In this document: one piece after another, positions 46,408 through 55,991 of the stretch | How the letters are laid out: each line of letters begins with the position of its first letter | Position numbering within the stretch: position 1 is the first letter of the stretch | Assembly: GCF_000005505.3 (NCBI RefSeq) | Contig: NC_016133.3 | Coordinates: forward strand, 42,063,237 to 42,127,236 | Source: Brachypodium distachyon | Taxonomy: Eukaryota; Streptophyta; Magnoliopsida; Poales; Poaceae | DNA length: 64,000 nt | Reading direction: 5' to 3' | Notes under the pieces: model-generated | What the model was told of the DNA's origin: nothing | Database searches by the model: none | What the model saw: the letters and a program-made list of their open reading frames with translations, nothing else | Made by a program: the position numbers and the translations under genes

Positions 46408-47766
46408 AGTGGAAATTTCGTGCGCTGCCACGGTCCAAACACAAGATGGTCGTCACTTGTATACACTATCTAAGGATTCTAATCTTCCCGGCCCAAAGCA
46501 TATAAATCTAACACACTAAAAAACTGAAGGATGTGAGTACATCTATATAAATACACAAGGTGGCCTCGTACAACAGATGCAAAAGATACTTATTGATTGG
46601 GAAATCGAATCGGGTTGGGCTGATTCAGATTGGCCAAATCTCTTCCTGCTATTCCTCCTCTTATGGTTTTATTATATTCTAATTGTAATCTCCCTTTCCT
46701 CTTTGTCTTCCCTGACCATGAACTAATTGCAAGAAATAAATGAAACAAGATCAGAAACATGAACATTTGGAAGAAAGATCTGAACCATGAATGGAAAGTA
46801 ACAAGATCTGTCATAAAAAAAATGCAAGAACAAATATCTGGAAAGAACAAACAACCAAAACAGAATCTCAGAAAAAAGGAAAAAAAATCTCCATCGCCCT
46901 ATGTCCTAATAGAGGCCGAGTTCATTGAATTTGTTGAATCAAGGAATGAATCTGAATGAGGAGCTCATGAGAGGTGAAGCACAAGGCAGTGGATCGTTCT
47001 GTCCTCACTGACCCCACATCTCCTTGTCTCTGCCTGGATCTCGTCGGACTACGCCTCATTAGCTGCGGTGCTTCGCCTCTAGAGACAGGGCAACCGGGGC
47101 AAGCCGTGGTCGGGGAAGAGGGAATGAGGCATGGTCATGGAAGAGGGGTGACGCTCCGATTCTGCCGATCTCGCCACGGTGCACGCAGCCAACGCAAAGA
47201 AGGCCAAGGCCATGTGCGGTTGCAGCGAGCTCGCGAGGGCTGTCGCCGCTTCATGCGGCGCCTCTTCTGCTGTTGCTGCCTCGGCGGCCATGGTTGACTT
47301 TCACGTGCGTGAGCGACTTCAGAGACACGTCGCCTCTCTCTCATCTCCACGGCTCGTCCACCTCATCTTCCCCGATGGACTGGCTCATCGACTCTCTCTC
47401 AGACTGTTTATTATCCATGGCGGCGGCGGCGGATCCAGTCTCCATGACGGCGTGCGCAGGGGAGGAGCGCGGCGGCGATGGGCCGTCCATAGATCTTTCC
47501 TGGCGGAGACGGCGCTCGTAGAGGAGGAGGGCGGCTGCGGCGTGTAGAACGAGAAGCGAGGCTTGCGGCGGAGGGAGGAGAAGCAGCGGTCGAAGGAGGC
47601 GGCGAGTGCTGGTCAGGTAGACAAGAGAGAGGGTTTTTTTTACGAAGGGAGGGGGGTTCGCATCGGGACGTACAAGAGGGGGCGCGGTGGCATACTCATG
47701 TAAATTTAATGAAGTTGACGTACGGCGCCCGCGGCAATCCGACCAACTCCAATTTATTATATAGTA
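46408..47766. mobile_element. insertion in the copia 3' region with 13-bp target duplication
   Basis: ATACTATAAGTAT occurs at 46395-46407 and 47767-47779, directly flanking the insert. The insert starts AGTGGAAATTTCGTGCGCTG, contains GTGCGCTGCCACGG (variant of the motif at 33941 and 35421) and ends AT-rich (TTTATTATATAGTA). A long target duplication is typical of target-primed insertion (LINE/SINE-like), but no reverse transcriptase is present. A central GC-rich part (47000-47640) has many overlapping open frames without homology I recognise. Confidence 0.7.
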
Positions 47767-47872
47767 ATACTATAAGTATTGAGTTTCAAAGACATATTAT
47801 CGGTCATTGTAACACCTTACTTTGGTATGATATTCCTGTGGAAAGGGACGAATGTAAATAAGCCTAACGATT

Positions 47873-47883
47873 AAGGGGGAGAA
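47873..47883 (+). other. polypurine tract of the copia element
   Basis: AAGGGGGAGAA immediately precedes the TG of the 3' LTR, the normal plus-strand primer site of LTR retrotransposons. Confidence 0.85.
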
Positions 47884-48359
47884 TGTTGGTTGGTCTCGGC
47901 TTAGACTGAGTAAGATGGGATTAGGATAAGGGTGGGGCCCACGAACCAACGTTCGTGGCCTTATCTCAACTAAACGCACCCTGATCGGGGGTGCCAAACC
48001 AATCGATGGTTCTGGTCCCCTGTCGTGCAGTGCTATATAAGAAAGGAGGATCGGCAGCAAACGGATAAAGAGATTGGTTCTCGTTTTGCTCACGTACTCC
48101 CGAAACGCTAACAAACCCAAACCGATCTGGGGAGCACTGACCACGACGAGAAGACCCGAGCTTGCTGCTCCCGTCCCGGGGCAGTGCAGGTGGCGGCCAG
48201 AAGGAAGGAGGAGCTTCACCAGAACACCTCCATCGACTACTTCCTCTACGGCATCGCCACTGCGTCAACTCTCCACCGACTCCACAGTAATGGCGTCCTC
48301 CTCCATCGCACGTATGAATCACCTTAATCTCTCTACTGTTAGTGCTCTATTAATGGCCA
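47884..48359 (+). repeat. 3' LTR of the copia element
   Basis: 476 bp from TGTTGGTTGGTCTCGGCTTA to TTAATGGCCA, with TATA box at about 48034-48041. It parallels the 5' LTR closely and is followed by the candidate target duplication GTTCA (48360-48364). Confidence 0.88.
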
Positions 48360-48364
48360 GTTCA

Positions 48365-49032
48365 TGTTTAAGTTTAATCTAATAATCATTAAGTTATAAC
48401 ACATGTGAGATGCAAATCGCTAATTTTCATCGATCAAGAAATACCAGAAAACAACAACATAGAAACACCACGCGAGAGCCGGAGAGCCCAAAATACATCA
48501 AACTTTGCTTGCTGGACTTCCATTTCTGGACGACATCAAATTAATGATTTCCTTCCATTTCCGATTTTAAGCAAGAAGAAACCCCGTTTCCGTTTCCACT
48601 GCGTAAACCCACGGTGAAGAACACGGCACCGTTTCACAGATCACGTCCGGATCGGCGCCGAAACGGGGAAAGGGGACCCCACACGTCATCCCCACGGCTC
48701 TGAAAACCGCCCTGAGGCCGTCCCCACATGTCATCGGCACACACACGGCTGCAAAAACCGCTCGCACCAAAGCGGCAGGGGTACCCGGGTACGGGGAGCG
48801 TTTATCACGGACGGCTGGCCCGCAGCCGGACGGAGAAGGGAGAAAATAAATCGCGGAAGCAGAGAGAATCCCAACGCCTGCCCCTGTCCACCTCCCTCGG
48901 CTCCTCCCCTCGAGAAAGGAGAAATTTCTCTCCCTGTCTTTTTGATTCGTAAACAAACTCCAAGAGCCGTCCCCGCCTCTCCTCCCTTGTCCCCTCGATA
49001 AACCCCCGCTCCCTCCCCAACCAATCCAATCC
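48365..49032. other. promoter and 5' UTR side of the 266-aa gene
   Basis: Between the retrotransposon and the ATG at 49033. It becomes GC-rich with CCTCCC/CTCCCC runs from 48890 on, typical of a monocot 5' UTR. No other gene recognised. Confidence 0.45.
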
Positions 49033-52000
49033 ATGGCGGCGGCGGCGTCATCGGCGGCGGCGGGTGGGGGCGGCAGGAGCAGCAGCAGGGACATACGGCT
49101 GACGGTGCAGGAGGCGGCGAAGAAGCTGGCGCTGTGGCACACGGCCACGTTCCGGCCCATACTCACCCACGACGACCTCGAGCCCATCCTCTACGCCGCG
49201 GGCTTCGTCGCGCTGCCGCTCGCCCCGCCCCCGCCGCCCCCGCCGGCGCCGGAGACGGGGACGGGGACGGAGGATCATCAGGAGCGGCCGGCCGTGCTGT
49301 GGAGGGAGTACGCCTTCCTCGGCGGCGGAACCGGCGGAGGCGGAGGGGGTGGGCCGCGTGGTAATGCGGTGGTGGGCTGGACGGGCCCAAGGCCGCGGCT
49401 GCCGTACCCGCGCGTCGACGCGCTGCACATCCGCACGTACCAGGCCTTCCTCGGCGCCGTCGAGGTCTACCTCGGCGCCGCCCGTGTGCCCAACCTCTTC
49501 CACGTCAGGTCCGTCCCGTCAGTCCCATCCCTTTCCGAATATTTCCGAATATGTGTTGCAGTGTTTGTACTAGAACAGGAAAAAAAAAACAGAGCAGATA
49601 AAATATGTTTTCTGGTTCGATCAGTGTGCGCGCGCCTATATGAGGCTAAGAACCATGGAAATTTGAAGGACGTCTGTGTATAAGCGGTGATAGCTCGGAT
49701 TAGATAGTGGATGTTCAGTACTCTACTTCTGACTCGTTGCCGGCCGTCATCTCTCAAATGATCACGGACAGGGCAGCGTCGTTTTGCTGTTCTGAAAACT
49801 TGAAAAGGTGCCCAGCAGCAGCAGCAGCTCTACGCTGTTGTTGAGGATAGATTTTCGTTACTGTACGTTAGCTGTGGCATACTGGCCTACGGCTTAATAA
49901 GATTGATAGAATACTCATATTAACAAGGTATACCTTCTTTTCCGGTAGCCCATCCGAAAGGAACCTCAAAGTTAAGCGTGGTTGGCTGAGAGCAATTTGA
50001 GGATGGGTGACCGACCAGAAAGTTTCTCCCGAGAGAGCATGAGTGAGGACAAAGTGCGCTGGAAAGACATATGTTGGTCTGTGGGGCCAGTCTTGAAGCC
50101 TAGAGAGCTGCCAGGAGTGACGCTAGGGCGTTACAGTAGCCACGCTGATTCAAGGATTAGTTATAGAACATATCGAATTCTGAACTTGCTGAAATAAACG
50201 CTCAATTGTTTATTGTCTTGACACAGTTGGTGTGTTGGCCGGCCCAGGATCGACTCCTCATACTGCTCTATTAATATGTTGGCTAGTTCCTCCTAGCCAG
50301 CCACTTCATTTTCATAAATGAGAGTAATTGCTATGAACATCGAGTGAAAGAAATATTTTTTGGAATACTAATACGTAGTGCGAGTCATGCTTTTGATAAA
50401 TCGGGTTGATATCTTTCTTAAGTATGTTGATATTTTATTTTTAAATGACTATTTTTACTATCGAAATCATTATTATTATTATGATGATGATGATGAAATG
50501 TTTAATTTCCAAAATATAATTTTTTTTAGTAACTTAAACTATCTAGTTGTATAGTTTGTTACGGAGTAGTGTTGGTACTTTGTTATTTGCACTTCATCTA
50601 TTTCGTACGGCGATATGTACGTACTAACCGGATCTGAGAAAAGTATGTTTTTCATCGCTCAACTTGTCAAAAAGTACGCAAATAGTTGCCGAGTTTTCAG
50701 GTCAAGCGGGTTGAGTAATGGGGACGGGAACGAGGGTCGAGAATCGGTGTTGACCAAAACTACTACTACGGAACGATTACGGTATACACCTGATTGACAG
50801 CGGGGACGCAATCCACACGATCTGGGGAGGATGACTCTGGAACGATTAGGAAACGAACATTAATTCATAGTTGGATTACAGCTGAGGTTAGAAAATATAC
50901 ATTAATTGATAGTTGTCTAATTACATTGATTTGAGTTAGTATTGGAAATTAGGCCTTAATTTCTAGTTGCCTAATGAATCAGACTCAATTAATGGGTTTA
51001 TCATTACCTCTTATAAGGTAGTATATGAAGTATATGACTAATTTGATATTATATTTATTGTTTTATTTCTAAATTAATAAAATATTTTTTGAAACATTAT
51101 TAGATATTAACAGTGAGAGAGATATAACACTAAAATAAGTCGAATATGTAAGCTGAATAACATTCTTTTGTATTCATATTTGATTATATGTAATTATTAA
51201 TATTTTAGAGCAATTTGGTCTTATTATTTAGTAAATTTAGATATACATTTAATTCTACTTGTCGTTAAAGAATGTGACATTTAGTTTTTTTAAAACGAAT
51301 AGAGCTAAAATACTACTCATACTTATTCAATTCATGTAGGTAACTTAGCACTCTCCTGTATGTTCTCATGTATGTTGATTTTACCCGCTTCCTATCTTTT
51401 TATGCCCCTCTAACTCACATACTTATATAGCCCGTTAGCCACCCATAGCCATTGGATGCTTGACGGTTGTCAGTTGCAAAGATAATAGGCCTGATGAAGG
51501 TTGTAAATGGTTGTTAGCAAATTTCAATAAGTTATTAAAATAGTCAAATACTATGCACTTGCAAATTTTATGAAAACAATATTCTACTTGAGTTAAGCAC
51601 AATCATAAAATGAATGTAGGGCAAATAAAACAATTGTATGTTCGAAAATGCAAATGAACATATTTTACAAATATAATAATATTTGCAGTACACCCAGTAT
51701 TCTGACATGGGCATATGCATATTTGTTAGGGGATGTGTTAAAATTAAGGGAAGTTTGGAGGCGTGAGATCAGGTGTTGCTAGGGATCTGTTTTTGCAAAT
51801 CATGCTAATCTTTTGCAACTATTAGTTTGCACTGAAATTAATTAATCTTGGGTTGTTTGGTTTGTCATCTCGAATCAGCTGCCTGTGGCTGTTTATCTTA
51901 CCAAATTTTGCTAGCCCAAAGAATAGGCGAGCTGTGTGAAAAAATGCATCTGAAATTCTGAATATAACTAATTCTGGTTCTTTCATTTCTCTTCCGTTCA

Positions 52001-52326
52001 GATGCATGCCAGTGACGACGAAGCAGGACCGGGTATTTGACAAGGTCTTCAGGGCCATGAGGAACGACCAGGAAGGCATCATTGTCTACCGTGATGGCAC
52101 CCTGGATGAAACAACCTTCAACGCTGTCTGCAGCGAGCACACCGCCATCGAGGAAGTCGGGTACCATGTCATCCCTGGCAACGCCTCCAGCGAGTTCGAT
52201 TATGTCCGGCACAGCAAGATCCACGGCAACTGCGACAAGGAGTCTTGCAAGGGCTGCCCTGGCTATATTGACGTCGTCCTGCTCAAGGACCTCTTCCCCA
52301 GACCCAGCAGAAACGTGTTGGTCTGA
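49033..52326 (+). CDS. conserved-looking plant protein of unknown function, 266 aa
   Basis: Two exons, 49033-49508 and 52002-52326, are joined at CAG|GTCCGT and TTCAG|A and give 801 coding bases. After an Ala/Gly/Ser-rich start comes DIRLTVQEAAKKLALWHTAT, then FRPILTHDDLEPIL, a Pro-rich stretch (PPPPPPPAP) and a Gly-rich loop. Then follow PYPRVDALHIRTYQAFLGAV and VPNLFHVR, and in exon 2 CMPVTTKQDRVFDKVFRAMR. A Cys-rich segment NCDKESCKGCPGYIDVVLLK closes the protein. The dense patterning across the splice (HVR-CMPVTT) makes it clearly coding. I know similar plant proteins only as uncharacterised. The four clustered Cys/His residues near 230-245 could bind metal. The 2.5-kb intron contains a 5S-rRNA-like sequence. 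Confidence 0.85.
49949..50030 (+). pseudogene. 5S rRNA-derived sequence (likely from a Cassandra-type or 5S-derived retroelement)
   Basis: The stretch reads, in order, CCCATCCGAAAGGAACCTCA, AAGTTAAGCGTGGTTGG, CTGAGAGCAATTTGAGGATG and GGTGACC. It matches the interior of plant 5S rRNA, including the box A region (AGTTAAGCGTG) and box C (AGGATGGGTGACC) of the internal Pol III promoter. The 5' part of 5S and the last third do not match, so it is not a functional 5S gene. Cassandra TRIM retrotransposons of plants carry 5S sequence in their LTRs, and the following sequence to GGCGTTACAG (about 50135) could be the rest of such an LTR. That assignment is inference. Confidence 0.65.
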
Positions 52327-52726
52327 AGGTCAGAAACCTGTCGCAATTTCCGTTATGATTGATGGAAAATAGTGAAACTCGGTTCCAAAAAGGTAGATGC
52401 GGAGAGGTGAGCCAGCTAGTGGCTTGTTAGCGAGGCTTGAGATGGATGATTCATGGTGGCTGTTGTGTTTATTGTGTTGGTTTATTATTCGTTCCTTCTC
52501 CAAGTTTTGTGTAATCCATCTGCTGCATATATGTGTCTGCACCGTGAGGCAGTAAGTTTTGTCGACATAATAAGGTTTGCAGAAAAGTTTGTAGCGGATT
52601 TGTGAACAATAATGCCAAGAAGAGAAAAGAGAATGCTAGTGGTTCTGCATGCAATTTTCCTGTGGGTTAATTGTCTGATCATTGTGGCGCAACAATTTGT
52701 GCCTCAACAGCACTTTAACAATTGTG

Positions 52727-52744
52727 GTGTGTGTGTGTGTGTGT
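52727..52744. repeat. (GT)9 microsatellite
   Basis: Nine GT units without interruption, outside coding sequence. Confidence 0.9.
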
Positions 52745-53633
52745 GATCTTCTCTTACTCCATGGAGAAGGGAAGCATCTGTTTGTTGGTTACATTATTAG
52801 CCTTTTTGTTTATCAAGTAAGAAAATGAAGTCGTATATCACGCAGCTGCTCTCCTTAGTCAACTAGGGGAAAAAGCAAATAATTGACTAGTAATTTATAT
52901 CCAACAGGGTAGAATTAATAATGATGATGCGGTTCAGAGCCCAGGCTAAGGCAAAGAAATACCAAACTTGCACCATGGTCCATTTGCTGTCGATCTCACA
53001 CGGCTCTCCTTTTTTCTTTCCCCGGCCCCCACACTTCCACCTATGTCATGCGCTTCTTTTACCTTTTGCGCTTTTGCTCTTTTTGTAACCATTAGATACG
53101 TCCTGCAGATCTCCAGACATTCCAAACTGTATTCCAGGACCAGCCTGCAGGGGAGGCACTACTACTGCTACACCTCAAAAGCGAGCTTGGACTCGTCAAT
53201 GGCGTACCACACCTAGTTACGTCCATGTCAATGTGAGCATCAGAATTTGTATACTAGCAAGATGGAGTCATCCCCTTCGGGTCAAATTTTGAGTAAATTT
53301 TTTGAACTGGCAAGTTTGTAGTGACGTATCTAGAAGTGAAACATAAACGGAATTAATCCCGATTGCATCCCTGCCTCACCTCAGAACTCATCTTCATCAT
53401 AATATGCCTTTCTTGGAGCATACACATCTCATCTGCGCCACCGGTAACAACTGTAGCTAGCACATGATCGACATGATCGATGACATGAAAAACCAAAAGA
53501 GACTGACGTACAGCAACACATACATATACTACGTGGATCAATGCAAGGCTGAAAATCAACATCGAGACTTGAGCTCAGGGCCAGGGAGTAACAAGTAAAA
53601 CTAGCAGCTAGCAGCAAGAGAGACCTAAGCTAG

Positions 53634-53726
53634 CTAGGCCTCGATCATCGGTACGACCACCCACAGCAGCGGCCGGTCAGGCGCGCTCTTCTCCATGTAG
53701 ACCGCGACCGGGCTGATCGAGCTTCC
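53634..53726 (-). other. possible orphan terminal exon
   Basis: On the minus strand a sequence after TTTTTCCCAAAG (an acceptor-like polypyrimidine-AG) reads SSISPVAVYMEKSAPDRPLL and then WVVVPMIEA before a stop at 53638-53640. It has the look of the last exon of a protein, but no upstream exons were found on this strand before the HMA gene. It could be a gene relic or chance. Confidence 0.25.
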
Positions 53727-54046
53727 TTTGGGAAAAAGAAAAGTGCTCCGTAGAATCGACAGGCAGCTGGTGTGGTGTAGGTATTGGTGGCTTGAAAAAC
53801 ACCAGGAATCTCTCTTGGGGCGCCGGCGTCTCCTTTAACCTTTTCCCTTCATCACATCCTGCCGGTGGCTCTTTTCGCTTTTCCCAGACTTGTGGTTCTG
53901 CTATAAGTGCCCTGCTCCGTCGACCTCATCGTGTTCGATTCTATTCTCCTTCTTTTCTTCCGCCCGCCGTCGTCTTGAACGCCGGCAATTCATAGACGGT
54001 GTAGTTAATTAAGATCGCCGGCCGGTGTGCTCGATCGATCGCCTTC

Positions 54047-55066
54047 ATGGAGGTATGCATGGATCGAATCCATTGCTCTTCAATTCATTTGGTTGTTGAA
54101 TTTGTCCGTGTCAGTGTGTGAGGCTAGCTCAAACTGCTATTCCTAGTTCAATTACCTTTTGCCTCTTCAGAATGATCGAAGAGGAATTTGTGTTTAATTC
54201 GTGAGATAAATTAACGGATCATGTGCGCCTCTCTCAACATACTCCAGTTGCTAGAGGACACTAGCTAGTTCCAATGCATGTCGGTTGGAACTACGTATAA
54301 ATATTTTAGCCTTCGTGTATATATGCCCTAAACCGCCGTAAGCAAATGCATGTACTAGTGCTCTCAGTTTCACGAGAGATGGAATTTTGGCAAACAAAAT
54401 GTTTCGATTTTCTCGACAAAGAAAATAAAAAAAGATTGCATGCACTATCTATATATGTACTCCGTATTTATCTTCGCATGTAAGTACATTTTTCGCATGA
54501 TGACCGGTGCATATCTGCATGTGCACGACATGATTAAGTTACCTGCGGTGGTTCCCTGACCCTGACCCCGTAGATTATGAAATGCATTACGCAGAGCACC
54601 GAACTCAAAGTGGAGATGGTGGCGCTGCACGAGAAGAGGGTACGGAAATGCCTCTCCAAAGTGAAAGGTACGTACGTACTACACTCAACACCCACACCAA
54701 AATCTAAAGCCGGCTTGGCTTTGATCATCCCATCCATCCATACGGATCAGACCGATATGATCTCTCCTTTAATTCACCAAGTACCAACAAGCTAGACAAT
54801 GCCATGAATGAATATCTACCTTTAATTCTCACTGTAGACTGAATGAATATATAATGGATATGATCATATATGCAGGGGTGGAGAGGGTGGAGGTGGAGGG
54901 GAGCATCCAGAAGGTGGTGGTGACGGGCTACGCCAACCGGAACAAGATCCTCAAGGCGCTCAGGAGGGTGGGGCTCAGGGCCGAGCTCTGGTCGCCGCGG
55001 AACGAGCTGCTGCTCACCACCTACGCCGCCGGGAGCTTCGCCTTCAACAACTACGCCTTCTTCTGA
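54047..55066 (+). CDS. HMA-domain protein without the metal-binding CxxC, 96 aa
   Basis: Three exons: 54047-54052 (ATGGAG only), 54574-54667 and 54876-55066, all with GT-AG borders (GAG|GTATGC, CGTAG|ATT, AAAG|GTACGT, TGCAG|GGG). The 291 coding bases keep frame. The protein is a single heavy-metal-associated fold: beta strand LKVEMVALHEKRVRKCLSKV, then KGVERVEVEGSIQKVVVTGY, then NRNKILKALRRVGLRAELWS, and a C-terminus ending FNNYAFF. Where HMA proteins have M-x-C-x-x-C, this one has M-V-A-L-H-E-K-R, so copper-type binding by a Cys pair is unlikely. No CaaX prenylation site is present. Plant HIPP-like proteins with this HEKRV variant are known; some HMA proteins act as effector targets in immunity. 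If the tiny first exon is not used, translation could begin at ATG 54577 in the same frame. Confidence 0.8.
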
Positions 55067-55991
55067 TCCCCTCATATATGATATCTCCGGTGGCTGAAGC
55101 CTGACGATCGATGATACATACCCCGGGTTCTAGGCTTCAATTCTAGCTGGTGCTTGTTTGATGGGTGTTGCTTTCGTTAATTTCTTTGCTTTTATGTGCC
55201 TTGGATGGCTTTTTATCTTTTCTTACCATGTGTGTACATAGGTTACAAGTTTTTCTTTTTTCAACTTTGTGTTATGAAGACATGGGATTAAGTTGGTGAC
55301 AAAGATGCATGGACAAACACTCCAATGTATGGCTATAGCCCTTAATGTTCAGGGAAAAAAATTTACAATATTCACTATGCGTGTGTTGTTGTTATTTTCC
55401 GGGGGGAAACAAGAGAAAACTAAGTGGAAGGTTCTGTCCCTTTCTATTTTTTTTTTCCGGTCAAGTCTTTGATTTATTGAGTCGGGGGATAAAATAGTGA
55501 CTTCGAACACTAATGAAGTTCATAAGTAAGTTTTTCGTGGAAATATAACCTTTGGCTTTGGCACAACAAGAAGCCATGGATGCTTGATAGTGGGTCCCCC
55601 AAATTGATGGTTATTTTTACTTTGCTTTAAAATTCGTTTTAGACTGTTGGTGCTAGTTTGGCACGGGGCCTCGCGGGTGGAATATGAATATCAGAGAGAG
55701 AAGAAAAGGGATCCCTCCGAATAAAAGAGAAAAAAAGTTTTTTCCCGTCGATCACCCTGCGGCGCCGCCGTCTTGAGCAGCGGCATCTCGGTCCAACTTA
55801 CTTACCAACACCGGGCTCCAAGTAGCCCATCTATTTTGCGCATTTCATGGGCTTCCCCACAGCAATCCACGGAACCTAGCCCGGATCGCACCTCGGCCCA
55901 GCCTCCCGACTTCCCCGATCCCACCACGCGCAGCCACGGCGGAGCAGAGCAGAGCAACGAGCCATCGACCAGAAGGAGGAGGAAGGAAGCC
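55067..55991. other. HMA 3' flank and RGTB promoter
   Basis: No other gene recognised. T-rich runs near 55440-55460; the part from 55740 is GC-rich and leads into the RGTB 5' UTR. Confidence 0.45.

Larger units (their letters stand above)
38821..48364 (+). mobile_element. Ty1/copia LTR retrotransposon, defective, with nested insertions
   Basis: Direct LTRs at 38826-about 39300 and 47884-48359 bracket a copia-ordered gag-protease-integrase-RT-RNase H region on the plus strand. A candidate 5-bp target duplication GTTCA lies at 38821-38825 and 48360-48364. The LTRs differ at roughly twenty positions by eye, mostly transitions, so the insertion is not very recent. Two later insertions lie inside: a solo LTR in gag (40981-42680) and an element in the 3' region (46408-47766). 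Frameshifts, stops, an integrase deletion and a 32-bp duplication make it non-autonomous now. Confidence 0.92.
52327..54046. other. intergenic between the 266-aa gene and the HMA gene
   Basis: 3' UTR of the gene ending at 52326 followed by unassigned sequence. Contains a (GT)n microsatellite at 52727-52744. An open frame at 52968-53216 has no recognisable features. TATAAG at 53902-53907 is a possible TATA box of the HMA gene, about 140 bp before its ATG. Confidence 0.45.

Noticed and set aside
49949..50030. Functional 5S rRNA gene
   Set aside because: Only the internal region matches; the 5' start, the 3' end and a T-run terminator expected of a 5S gene are missing or altered.
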